From Larix sibirica (taxonomy: Eukaryota; Streptophyta; Pinopsida; Pinales; Pinaceae), in the NCBI GenBank assembly GCA_004151065.3, contig NWUY0304422049.1, positions 1 to 22,940 of the forward strand: a stretch of 22,940 bases of DNA, given 5' to 3'. Shown here piece by piece: positions 9,601 through 18,358 of this stretch. A program made the position numbers and the translations under genes. Each line of letters starts with the position of its first letter. Position 1 is the first letter of the stretch. Under the pieces are notes generated by a model. The model was not told the DNA's origin, did not search any database, and saw only the letters and a program-made list of their open reading frames with translations.

Positions 9601-9973
9601 ATGGTAAATTATCCTCTATAAGGGTGGCCTGTCGATGGGAGATTCTCCTCTAAAAACCTGGCATATGGGGTGGTAAATCCTCCTCTTAGAACCTGGCCTT
9701 CTCACCTGGTAAATCCTCCTCTTAGAACCCGTCATCACCTTATCTACGGTCAAGCGAGCCCTTCCGCCCTATAGATGTGGTAAATTGTCCTCTATAAGGG
9801 TGGCCTTACCTTCCTTATCCCTCCGTCCTATAATGTGGTAAATCCTCCAGCATAAAGGTGGCCTGTCGATGTGGTAAATCCTCCAGCATAAAGGTGGCCT
9901 GTCAATGTGGGGAAAGCTTGTAATCTAATCTTCCCAAAAGTGGTAAATTGTCCTCTATAAGGGTGGCCTGTCG
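9601..9973 (+). repeat. Cluster of eight ~36 bp short interspersed repeats (GGTAAAT...GGTGGCC family)
   Basis: Copies lie at about 9601-9637, 9637-9662 (degraded), 9669-9698, 9705-9730, 9775-9805, 9835-9870, 9871-9906 and 9940-9973. The core is GTGGTAAAT, then two variable bases, TCCTC, a variable middle, and AAGGGTGGCCTGTCGAT or its shorter form. Two subtypes are visible: CCTCTATAAGGGTGGCC (three copies) and CCTCCAGCATAAAGGTGGCC (two head-to-tail copies with an exact 36-base period). A third, CCTCCTCTTAGAACC, occurs twice. Some copies are tandem and others are separated by unrelated sequence, so they behave like both a tandem array and a mobile short repeat. Short ~36 bp repeats (Bpu elements) are known in the Cycas mitochondrial genome; I do not claim sequence identity with them. 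Confidence 0.8.
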
Positions 9974-9979
9974 AGAGCC

Positions 9980-10530
9980 TATCGGGATGGGGAATTCACG
10001 AGTGATAACCTGGCGTATCAGTTAGTTGAACCGTTCAAACAGTTAAACCATTAAAAAGAGCTGCTTCGAGGAACTCAGAGGGGGTCAGTTAGCCAGCCCA
10101 TACTTTGAGGAGCATAATCCTAGACTTTGAGGAGCATAATCCTAGATAGATTGCTTCTTAACCAGCAGGATATGCTTGGATAGCTTTATAATACACTGCT
10201 TGCTCAGTTCAGGATAACGTCTGTACTCTAATTGCTTACTCGGTTCGTTAGGTCAAGTTTGGAACCAATCATCGAAGGGGGGTTACAGCTGCTCAACCGC
10301 TCAAAGAAGAAGTACACACGAACTATCTAAGACGGATTGAACCCAATCAATCCATGAATGGAGATTCACTGCACGAAATAGCTCTGAAAAGGTCACTTGT
10401 TAAGACGAGGCCAGTTAAAGGCGGGTCTACCGGGCAAAATAGCCCAGATCGAGAGCCTCTAACTCTATATCTTTTTCACTAAGTAACAGCTTTTGCTTGA
10501 TGAGCAGATCTGGTTCAAGTTCCTTCTATT
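9980..10530. other. Stretch without a supportable gene
   Basis: Apart from the 22 bp duplication at 10102-10145 I see no gene, RNA or repeat here. All frames are closed by frequent stops and no domain is recognisable. Confidence 0.4.
10102..10145 (+). repeat. Perfect 22 bp tandem duplication
   Basis: ACTTTGAGGAGCATAATCCT plus AG occurs at 10102-10123 and again without change at 10124-10145. Complete identity shows that the duplication is recent compared with the drifted arrays elsewhere in the window. Confidence 0.9.
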
Positions 10531-11447
10531 GTTGAGCTAATACCAGAAGCAAAGATAAACAGAGCTAGACAAAGACATGGATTCAATTGACCGAGTAATG
10601 GAAACAAAAGTAAGGGGAGGTTTACTTTTCAAAAATTCATTTCCATATCCTGTTCAAGGGCCAGTATCGAAGGGCATGGCATATCTATGGTTAGGATAAG
10701 GAGACACAACATATGGGTTTTAACTGATGGTAAGTATAACTGAAGTAAGGCCCTATTGTGGCAGTACATAAGGATTCATTGTAGGCTATGTTGGTGAGTA
10801 GCAGCCATATAATATAGAGCCAAAGAGAAAATTAGTGTAGTGGTGTTACTCCACTTGCTAGCTTGGAGTGAACTGGGGATTCTGTAAAGGGGTAGCCTGA
10901 GTGCCTAAAATAGGCTAGCCCCGAGTCGATGGAAGAGGTGGTGGAAAGGATGGAGTTTGTGTTAACTGTGTAACCAATAATTGTGTAGTAGTAGGAGGAG
11001 TCTATGAGCTAGCTGGCTGAGATGTAGCTGGAGGCATAGAGACGGACTGGGTGATAGTAGGTTGAGTGGTTACCATGGTGGTGGTGGGAATGGACTGAGA
11101 GATTGTAAGTGGCTATAAAGCATTAGGAGATCTAGGGCCTTGGGAGTATAAAGAAGGAGATGCACTATTATTACCATTACTAGAGCTAAAGAGCTTCTTA
11201 GCGAGCTCTGTAATCTCAGGGTGAAAGTGAAATAGGCAAGCATCCTAATAGGGTTATGGTTATAAATATACTATAAAGTAGCCTACATCTCTATATCAGT
11301 CAACTAACAAGATTAATGCTAAGTAGGATTATTGTCTCCATCAAGGTACCAGCATTAGCCTTTGTTCCAAGAAAATTTGTGACCAGTATAAAGTACTTTG
11401 TCTTCGGTGAGGTTGTTCTGAGTGTGAGATCTCTTCGACTTGCTCAT
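10530..11447 (-). pseudogene. Decayed Pro/Thr/Gln-rich protein with Gln-codon-to-stop pattern
   Basis: No family is recognised. On the minus strand an ATG at 11447 opens MSKSKRSHTQNNLTEDK. After an apparent frameshift near 11300 the frame continues in register to about 10530. It contains HFHPEITELAKKLFSSSNG and then a long low-complexity section rich in Pro, Thr, Ser and Gln. Typical pieces are PTTTMVTTQPTITQ, PSFPPPLPSTRG and NPYVLPQ. About fifteen stops interrupt roughly 300 codons. Most are TAG or TAA at places where Gln fits the local composition, and about three are TGA. Such linkers are common in retroelement Gag-like and capsid-like proteins, but that is only a guess. It points away from the plus-strand remnant at 12233, with about 0.8 kb between them, so the two may be parts of one element. 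Confidence 0.5.
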
Positions 11448-11639
11448 GACTAAATCGATCGGTTTCGGGTCTGGTAACAACTCGAATTTACACCTCTCGA
11501 AAGCGCCTACACCTAATGGCTTAAGCTGCTGTTACTGCTTACTCGCTGACCCATTATGCAAAAGGTACGCCGTTTGAGTCAATCGACTGATCACTCACGG
11601 TACTTGTACGCTATTGGTCATTGAGGAAAACTAGGACTT

Positions 11640-12040
11640 AGAGGGTGGTCCCCCTTCCCTTCCTTTATGGAAGGAAAGTATCTCACGATTCCTGGAGTGA
11701 TTCCTTCCCATCAAAGTAAGGTGATAAGTTGGGGTAAATAGTAACCGGTTTATGGGCCCTATTCCCAGTTAAGTAATCTGGCTTCTTGGTATATAAATCC
11801 GGTGTCAGAGTGAATAATAGAGAAGGCCTCTGAAACAGGTGTCTTATAGGTATCCTTCGCTGGATCGCCTCTATGTTGTGCAAAACTCTGTCAATATAGA
11901 TGCTCTTTGGGTAGTGGCTTATGGTGGGCGTACTTTGATGGATCCCTATAGTTGGGTAAGGTAAGTAGGTGGGGATCTTTTGGGTGGTTGCCCAAATAAT
12001 AATTATAGTATTATTGGTAGTCCTAGTAGAAGTGTCCTAC
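11640..12040 (-). other. Possible further minus-strand protein remnant
   Basis: Between the divergent remnants, two minus-strand frames are mostly open. One gives pieces such as LPNYRDPSKYAHHKPLPKEH and FSIIHSDTGFIYQEARLLNW, with TAG/TAA stops between them. The other is a standard open frame of 66 codons at 11683-11883. They overlap, so at most one is real. Nothing in either is recognisable. A small hairpin, TTCCTT-TATGG-AAGGAA, lies near 11660-11680. Confidence 0.2.
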
Positions 12041-12232
12041 CTTATGCTAGTAGTATCCTACCTTGTTAATATAGAAAGATGCATAATTCCAGCTAGGTCC
12101 TCTATTATCAAAGTGTTTTCTGTGGCCTGTCAACCTATGGTGAGTAGGGGGGGTAAGTTGGGCTGCGATGGGAAAACACGCAAATGGAAAAAAAAATAAT
12201 GAATAAAAGACTATAAGGAGCATATACAATAT

Positions 12233-13620
12233 GACATCAAAAGTGACACTAGTCATTCATCTATCTCAGACATAAAAAGGGTACTGCACGCAATGGTCAT
12301 GGCACATCAAGAGGAGGAGCTAATCATGGATGATCCCAAGGATGTCCTAGAGTAGACAGATGCAGAGGAAACAGGTGAGAGATAAGAGGATTATACCCTA
12401 TATTGATAGGAGGTATATCCTAAGGTGCCATTTCCACGGCAGATATTTTGCAGATCTTCGGCGAGCCAGATGGGCATGTTAAAGGCTTGAAGCCCAATAG
12501 TATAGTAGTTACTCATTTTTTGAAGGCAACTAGGGAGTATGTTTGTAATTCTATTTTTAGAGAGAGGAGAGGTGATACATTAAGGTAGTATAGTGCTTAC
12601 TTATAGCTTATAAGGGATGGTGAATCCGTGTGCCTGTTGGAGTACATGTGTGGGGGAGTTAGATCTTATACGTGAAGGGTAATGCTGGGATCAATGAGAA
12701 GATCTTTGAGAGAGAGTCTCCTAAAGGTCCCAGTGCCAGGATTGTGGTAGCTTTGGTGGTTGTAGCTACTAGCGCGCATCATGGAAACATTATAGGCGGA
12801 GGCCTAGTTCCCTTGATCAGGAGGATGGTGACACAACAGACAAGGTATGCTCTAGAACATATGATACTAAGGGTACTGAACAATGATTTAGATGCATGGG
12901 CAGAGTGCAAAATAAAATAAGTAGCAGGTGTCTCATATTTATGGATTTGGATAAGGGAGCATTTACCTTAGTGGTGATTATCTAGAAGAGCACCAGTCGA
13001 GGGGAGACCTCTCCTATACTAGTATGCTGGTAGTAGGGTTCTGGGGGATAGGCGGCTAGCCATAGAGCGAATTAGGTCTTATATAATAAGATGGCAGGAA
13101 GCATATCCGCCCGGTATTAGATTAAACATGGGCTAGGACAGTATATGTAGTATATATTCAGAGGGCCACTCCTTCTTTCTACAACCTAGTAGACAAGGTA
13201 TCACTACAGTGGGATGATAGACCAGAGCCTCTTCCTACCATGCCCCAGCATAAAAAGGTACAACACAAAGCAAGGATTGCACTAGTAGAAGTGATATTTA
13301 TATAGCTAAGAGCTAGAGTGAGTGGGGTGTGGGCATAAATCCATAGGGAGTATGTTTATGAGGTGATACTAGCTAGGATTTGGTAGGCTAAAGATGCATA
13401 GAGATGAGTTGGCACTCAAGCACAGGGTGCTCTAGTAAAGGGTCCCAGACTTAAGTTACCACCGTATTAGCCTACAAAGGTAACAGATGTAAGGGGGAGT
13501 TTACTACTGATACATTGGTGATATAGCTTGTAGATAGACTACAATTAGAGGATATCCAAGAGAGTATATAGAAGCTTATTGAGGCAGACCCTCATAGGCG
13601 TGATGGATGTCCAGGTAAGA
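12233..13620 (+). pseudogene. Decayed plant mobile domain (PMD, aminotransferase-like)-type protein
   Basis: PMD (PF10536) proteins occur in plant Ty3/gypsy and Mutator-like elements and in domesticated MAIN/MAIL genes. The first frame gives an acidic N-terminal piece (about 12233-12440, HQEEELIMDDPKDVLE). A frame-1 piece follows (about 12436-12672; KPNSIVVTHFLKATREYVC). Frame 3 then carries an open stretch from 12672 whose TAA at 12918 is followed in register by VAGVSYLWIWIREHLP. This matches the family's K-Q-I-G-G-C-L-L-L-L-Q-L-W-A-W-E-H segment, with TAA where Gln belongs. RSYIIRWQEAYPPG follows. After another shift, frame 1 has FYNLVDKVSLQWDD (about 13177-13218), like the family's L-x(n)-W-x-P-Y region, and continues in register to about 13500. 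There are at least four frameshifts and many stops, mainly TAG/TAA. The order of segments supports PMD; the exact subfamily is unknown. Confidence 0.55.
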
Positions 13621-13710
13621 CAATAAAAAATGAAATCCTCACATAAAAATTACACACTCACATATGAAATACAATAAAAAAATACCAACTTATGGTGTAT
13701 GGTATAAATT

Positions 13711-14160
13711 GTAGTGCTTCCTAAGGCATGGAGACAACTCAGAATAAATCTAGAGTAGAGAAAGGATCTTATGATTAGCTAGTAGGCCAAGCCTAAATAG
13801 GAGGTGACCACGCTACGACAGTGAATAGCTCAGCTAAAGGCAGATACACAAGCAGGTGTGGGGCCCAGTGATCTAGCAGCCATGTAGGCTACTATTGCTC
13901 AAAGAGATTATACCATCCAGAATATAAAAGATGAGCTAGACGAAGTGCAGGCATAATTACAAGATGCACTGAGATATATTACACAGCTACAGATAGATAT
14001 AGCACAGATGTAGATAGAGAGAGATACAGCTATATAAAATAGAGATGCACTGGTGCAGGAGAGAGACAGTATACAAGATGCACGGGATCAATTACAGGCT
14101 ATATATGATAGTGTGGCAGATCAGCTTACACTACAGTAACTACAGTAGCTATAAGTATGG
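13711..14160 (+). pseudogene. Coiled-coil C-terminal region of the PMD-type remnant, Gln codons turned to stops
   Basis: One frame runs for about 150 codons without a frameshift. It reads VLPKAWRQLRINLE and then a long Gln/Asp/Glu/Arg/Leu/Ile-rich helix with heptad spacing, for example RDYTIQNIKDELDEVQA, LQDALRYITQLQIDIAQM and RDALVQERDSIQDARDQLQA. Twelve stops interrupt it: seven TAG, four TAA and one TGA. The TAG and TAA stops sit where Gln fits, and about 18 intact CAG/CAA codons lie in the same frame. Leu is written CTA about nine times and CTG about twice. A coiled coil after a PMD is a known arrangement in plant transposon-derived proteins. The excess of TAG and CTA is what C-to-T loss at CAG/CTG sites would leave on both strands. 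Confidence 0.65.
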
Positions 14161-14449
14161 CAGTGATAGATATAGATGTGCTCGACTTCATTGATCCCAA
14201 TGAGATGAGGAAAGGTTCTAGTGTCAGAGAGGGTTAGGTAAGGTGATGACAGATATAAGGAAAGACCTATTACACCCCAGTAGGCACGTAGGCATGGATC
14301 TGGCTACACTAAGGATAGTACTATTAGTGAGGGACATGGAGACATATAGACTGGATATGGATCTTAAGGTAGCAGAGACTAGGCTTAAGTAGGCATGCAC
14401 ACGATCACGTAGTCAAACAGGCTCTCAGACAGCCAATAGTTATGCGTGA
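14157..14449 (+). pseudogene. Short trailing frames after the coiled coil
   Basis: An ATG at 14157 opens a frame reading MAVIDIDVLDFIDPNEMRKG that closes at TAG soon after 14235. From 14243 another frame (VMTDIRKDLLHPSRHVGMDL, then LRIVLLVRDMETYRLDM) runs 68 codons to a TGA at 14447, with a single TAG at 14390. Composition is charged and helical like the preceding coil. They could be the tail of the same protein or the start of a second one. No domain is recognised. Confidence 0.35.
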
Positions 14450-15640
14450 CGGGGCTTTCAAGATTAGTAGCAAGGGTCGACGGTAAAGGACAGAGATAAG
14501 TTAGGCCAAATCAAACCAAATTTGTACTAAAAATAGCAAAATTTGTTCTAAAAATTGAATGGATGAATGGTGTTGGCTGCCGTTTGGAGCTAAGAGATGA
14601 TCTTGCTGTTTGATGACCTGTTTTCAAGAGAATGAATTCATGTATGTATGGGTTTAAGCCCCGAAAGTAGGTTCACTCGTTGGTATCAAAAAGAGTGTAA
14701 TGTTGATCCCTGCATTCATAAATCTAAATTGTGTTATACAATTTCATGCTAGTTTGAATTGCTCCTAATTGCCTGTTTCTACTAGCTTTCAAGTTAAGTA
14801 GTGGAGATTGTTGCAGCGGAGAATGGAAAAGTGCAGTGCCCGGCCCGTTTGTCTTTTATTGTTCTTTCATTGATTGATTGAATTCATGTCTGTCCTATGT
14901 GATTTAATGAATGAATGTATGGAGAGCACCAAGTCATGTCAAGTAAAGAGGATTTCTTCTTTTCTGTTTGCGAACCGATAAGGTGCTTGCCAATAGTAAG
15001 TTTCGCCATAGACAGGAGGTGGTCGCCGAGTTGAAGGCACAGTTGATAGCGAAGAAGGACAAGTTTATGATTCCTTGCTCTATTATACTTGCACCCTGGG
15101 AGTAAGGAGGGAGCCAGGGTTGGACGAGAGGAAATGGACCCGCGTTACTAACAGAAAACAATAAAAGGAAAAACGATACCCGTTTCACCTTCACCACAGA
15201 CCCGAGAGAAGGAAGTTATAAGGAAGGATATAACCGCTGGCCGAGAGGATAAAAGACCACACATCACAGGAGGTACCCGAGAGAAGGAGTTAGTTCAACC
15301 ATCGATACGATGAACAGATTGATTATGTTACCATCGTTCACACCTGAAGACATTACATTGAGACATGTTGTTTACTTACAAGCATATCGATTGAGTTCAA
15401 CGGATTGGATTGAGAACTGAATATTCTTATGTGTGCTGCTGTGAACGGCACGTGATTGAATGGCTTCTATGTGCTGTTAATGGCTTAAGTGAGTGGCTTC
15501 TGTTAACGGCTTCTATGTGCAACTCGGCGCTACGTGAGTGCCCCAAGTTACCACCAGACGCGAGAGAGTGAGTTCACCAAAGTTGGCACGGATAGAGAAA
15601 TGACATGCTGCTGGACGGACGGGGCTACTAAACTAGGATA
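14450..15640. other. Stretch without a firm gene; repeated CCGAGAGAAGGA motif and one open piece
   Basis: A plus-strand frame at 14947-15105 encodes a basic, coding-like piece (DKVLANSKFRHRQEVVAELK) ending in TAA; I do not recognise it, and the antisense strand is open too. ACCCGAGAGAAGGA recurs near 15200 and 15278, with a variant (GACGCGAGAGAGTGAGTTCA) near 15557. Small tetranucleotide runs (TTGATTGATTGAA near 14870, TGAATGAATG near 14908) mark slippage. Nothing else is supported. Confidence 0.35.
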
Positions 15641-15711
15641 CTTGGATGGGTATACTTGGATGCCCTCCCCGGCTCGGTTTGGATGCTCGGTTTGGTTACT
15701 CAGATGGGCTA
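15640..15711 (+). repeat. Degenerate TACTCGGATGGGCTAC-type array, block A
   Basis: Phrases GGATACTTGGATGGG, TATACTTGGATGCC, GCTCGGTTTGGATGCTCGG and TTACTCAGATGGGCTAC follow one another at a 10-20 base spacing. The theme is shared with the arrays at 16250-16560 and 18010-18205. It is directly followed by the conserved flank at 15712-15856. Confidence 0.55.
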
Positions 15712-15856
15712 CTTTGATAGGCTACCAGTTATACAAAAATAGCCTAATTCGCTAGTTTCATCTAATAATAGAGGACAATTACTTATTCCTCATCAGACCA
15801 CTAAAATGGATTTTCTATTTACTAAAACATGCCCTCTCACAACGTTTATATATGTT
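15712..15856 (+). repeat. Shared 3' flank, copy 1 of 2
   Basis: This segment aligns from end to end with 18206-18358. Both begin CTT(T/G)GAT(A/T)GGCTACCAGTTA, continue with AAAA and ATTCGC, share CTCATCAGA in the middle, and end with CTCTCACAACGTTTATAT against CTTTCACAATGTTTATCT. Identity is moderate with several indels, so it is an old duplication. No frame is conserved between the copies. Confidence 0.7.
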
Positions 15857-16099
15857 GTTCCGCCGGTTCGATCGTTCGTTGAGCCCCTTGCTAATAGATT
15901 TTTTCCTTCGACTTTCGGACTTGAACATCAATCAGTAAGGTCTTGGGGTTTCTTAATGGCGGCCCCCCCGTCCCAGATGGGAGCAGCTGCAATCTTTGAC
16001 AGTTGTTAAGGGTCAGTTATTCACGTTCTACCACCCCTTTTCTAAATGGACGGGGAGCTACTAATGCTGATCGATCACATGCTACCTGTACGTATTTGT

Positions 16100-16570
16100 T
16101 TCAATGACAAGGGTCGATGCTTGTACTCAATGATGGGACTATATGCTTTTACTCCATGGCTTTTACCCCATGATGGTACTCAATCTGGTACTCAATTTAA
16201 GGCAGAAATATAGGCTGCAATACTCTCTACTTGGACACTCTACTCAGAGACTCTATCAGATACTCTACTCGGTTGGGTTTTGTTACTCGGATGCTCTATA
16301 CTTGGGCTACTCTACTCCGCTTTTATACCCGGCTGCTTTAATCCATTCGGCTCCGCTAATCCAATGGAATGCACTTATCAACTGGGATTGGCTACCCGGA
16401 TGATCCCATTGGCGGATCCAATCCGCTACTCTAATCAACCGGGACGGGTTACTTGGGCTTGGCGACCCGGCTACTGAATTATGCTTGGTCCGCTTGGCCT
16501 TTGATAACCCGCTGATCCTATTCGCTGAACCCATCCGCTTGGCTAATTGAATCGGCTCGGCCAATAAACT
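16100..16570 (+). repeat. Degenerate TACTC / GGCTAC / GGATTGG array, block B
   Basis: The left part repeats TACTCAATG, TTTTACTCCATGG, TACTCAATCTGG and TACTCTACTCGG. The right part repeats GGCTACTCTACTCC, CCCGGCTGC, GGATTGGCTACCCGGATGA and CCGCTTGGC. Two overlapping frames and an antisense frame are all open across it, which is the mark of a periodic repeat rather than a gene. Confidence 0.55.
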
Positions 16571-16738
16571 CGGCTGGAAATAATTGCTTGCATCAGATGG
16601 ACGAACACAGAGAAATACACGGAATATACCTTGACCTCCAGATACCTTTACCCTCGAACCTACATATCGAACTAGAACTCTAGATAGACCTCTAACAATA
16701 CAAGAATCAGAGAAGGGATTTGTTATCGAATTTCTTGA

Positions 16739-16870
16739 TGATGCTTACGATGCACCTGTCGAGGATAGGTTCATGCGCCAGACACGTTGTGCTAGTCTCC
16801 GGTAGTCCCAGTATTGGAAGGAAGGGAGGTGGATGCTGGAAAGAAGGTCTTTATTTATTGCTCACATCTT
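16739..16870 (+). repeat. Diverged duplication, copy 1 of 2
   Basis: This pairs with 17453-17586. Shared blocks appear in the same order: GATGC followed by TTAC, GAGGAT, CAGACAC, GCTAGT followed by CCGGT, GGAAGGAAG followed by AGG, and CACATCTT. Indels of up to about ten bases separate them. Confidence 0.55.
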
Positions 16871-16889
16871 ACGATATAGGCGATCCCAC

Positions 16890-17045
16890 CAACAGATAAC
16901 ATCTACCCATAGGGGTGGTCCCACGGACTACAGATAACATCTTGAGAGATGAGTGGGCCAACGGACGGACTACAGCCCACGTATTCAAGAGGGGTCCCAC
17001 GGACGGTACCGCGCCGGGTGATCGAGTGATTGAGTGATTGAGTCA
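16890..17045 (+). repeat. GGTCCCACGGAC / AACGGACGGAC motif cluster and GATTGAGT run
   Basis: CAGATAACATCT occurs twice (about 16894 and 16931) and GTCCCACGGAC twice (about 16918 and 16986). GGGCCAACGGACGGAC near 16956 recurs at about 19050. A tetranucleotide-like run, GTGATTGAGTGATTGAGT, lies at about 17026-17043. No gene is present. Confidence 0.5.
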
Positions 17046-17107
17046 GGCAGGTACAGCAGCCATAGGGCCTCCAATAGTCGGTAGTCGTCGATCCTAGAGT
17101 TTATCTG

Positions 17108-17182
17108 CTACTCCATGCTGGTACTCCATGCAGTCGATCCCAAGAAGCGATCCCAAGAGTCGATCCAACAGTCGATGCCAGG
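17108..17182 (+). repeat. Short tandem array (GTCGATCCCAAGA)
   Basis: CTACTCCATG is followed by GGTACTCCATG. Four units then follow: GTCGATCCCAAGA (17133-17145), AGCGATCCCAAGA (17146-17158), GTCGATCCAACA (17159-17170) and GTCGATGCCAGG (17171-17182). The 12-13 base period is clear. The open frame across it is a product of the repeat. Confidence 0.75.
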
Positions 17183-17452
17183 TTTCAATGCATTCTTGGA
17201 TGTTTTGGAACCGATAAGGAGGTGGTCGAAACATAGATATACAGTCTCTTTCACAGGACAGGAGGTGTCATCACTAGCCGGTCAGCCAAGAGCCAATCAC
17301 ATTGTAAATCATCCATAGCAACCAGAACCATAGAACCTATTTATCGAAACTATACCTCGAACTCACTTACCCTAAGGAACACCGGAATGTTAATACATCA
17401 ATGAACGGTTCGAAACTACTAACTGCCATGGTAAAACCATGTGAGGAATGAA

Positions 17453-17586
17453 GATGCATTACTTACAGTGCAACTTTTTGAGGATGACAGACACATCTTT
17501 CAGCTAGTTCCGGTCAAGGAAGGATGGAAGGAAGAAAGGAAGGCAGGTGCGCTTCTTTATAGTTTTTGATCAATAGCCCACATCTT
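17453..17586 (+). repeat. Diverged duplication, copy 2 of 2
   Basis: Second copy of the 16739-16870 segment, with the same blocks in the same order and a purine-rich GGAAGGAAGAAAGGAAGG core. A small perfect hairpin, CATGG-TAAAA-CCATG, lies just upstream near 17427-17441. Confidence 0.55.
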
Positions 17587-17607
17587 TCAATAAAGTGCCC
17601 CCTTCAC

Positions 17608-17925
17608 TCAGACCCAAGAGAATAAAAATAAGGACTTACCAACACAGGATATAAGGCCTCGGATATTATCATCTATAATGCAGGTTGTAACACCTAAAAA
17701 GGAACCTTCATCCGCTTTTCTACCATATGAAGCAACACCTACCAGGTTGGGGGCGAGCAAGAAGTTTTGGTGGACCAGATCTTTGAAAAGCTTATCATTA
17801 GCCATTTCTTTTAGATAAACCGAGCCAAAGGCGAGTGGGTTCGTACCTAAGTATTTATTGGGTGGGGGGCTCACCCTCGTTCGGATGAGTCCCTCCGGTC
17901 CTCTTTTTTTGGAGGGTCCAAGGCC
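17608..17925 (-). CDS. Unrecognised open frame, possible exon-like fragment
   Basis: A minus-strand frame is open for about 105 codons between TAG at 17928-17926 and its stop at 17608. It reads NKYLGTNPLAFGSVYLKEMA, then FKDLVHQNFLLAPNLVGVAS, then CIIDDNIRGLISCVG. Composition is balanced and not low-complexity, unlike most frames here. No convincing ATG start exists; GTG at 17874 is the first alternative. After Cys-Val-Gly the minus strand reads GGTAAGTCC (17640-17632), a match to a nuclear 5' splice donor, followed by a T-rich tail. It could therefore be an exon carried in with nuclear DNA. I do not recognise the family, and the donor match may be chance. Confidence 0.35.
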   Translation of the reverse strand, partial: GLGPSKKRGPEGLIRTRVSPPPNKYLGTNPLAFGSVYLKEMANDKLFKDLVHQNFLLAPNLVGVASYGRKADEGSFLGVTTCIIDDNIRGLISCVGKSLFLFSWV

Positions 17926-18009
17926 CTATCTCTCCATCAGGGGTACTCAAATGAATTTCTTATTACTTAAATTAACCTTCTCATCACGTTTCTCCATGTA
18001 AGGCAGGAT

Positions 18010-18205
18010 GAATTCTTTGGCTGGGCGTGGATACTCAACCGGGCTACTAGGCAGGGCTAATCGAATGCTTGCCTTGGATACTCCGCTTGCCTTTGATACT
18101 CCGCTTGCCTTTGATACTTGCCTTTTATACTTGGCAGCTACTTGCCTGGGCTACCAGCGGGATCGCTTGGGCCTATGGGATGGCCTGGGATACTCGGTTG
18201 GGATA
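18010..18205 (+). repeat. Degenerate GGATACTCGG array, block C, with an 18 bp perfect tandem
   Basis: GATACTCCGCTTGCCTTT at 18077-18094 is repeated exactly at 18095-18112 and begins a third time (GATACTTGCC). Around it lie GGATACTCAACCGGGCTACT, GGGCTACCAGCGGGATC and GGGATACTCGGTTGGGATAC. The theme is the same as blocks A and B, and the block is followed by the same flank as block A. Confidence 0.7.
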
Positions 18206-18358
18206 CTTGGATTGGCTACCAGTTAGATAAAACATCCTCATTCGCCATTTTCATTAATCAAATTCTCTTTTCGGGGGGACATACAGGAATGGCTCATCAG
18301 AACAATGAAATATTTTTTTTCTTTTAATTACTATACTCTTTCACAATGTTTATCTATT
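18206..18358 (+). repeat. Shared 3' flank, copy 2 of 2
   Basis: Counterpart of 15712-15856, with the alignment described there. It differs by insertions such as TCGGGGGGACATACAGG before the shared CTCATCAGA. Confidence 0.7.

Noticed and set aside
9601-9973. CRISPR array, because ~36 bp repeats are evenly spaced in part.
   Set aside because: Copies differ in their centres, some are directly head-to-tail without spacers, intervals vary, and no cas gene or leader exists.
10530-14449. A working gene set using UAA/UAG as Gln.
   Set aside because: Several frameshifts and additional TGA stops break both remnants, and recoding leaves only TGA as a stop, which makes any DNA look open. Decay is the simpler reading, though the stop bias remains worth testing.
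16280-16564. Overlapping open frames on both strands.
   Set aside because: They cover a periodic repeat array that keeps several frames open at once; there is no gene-like signal.
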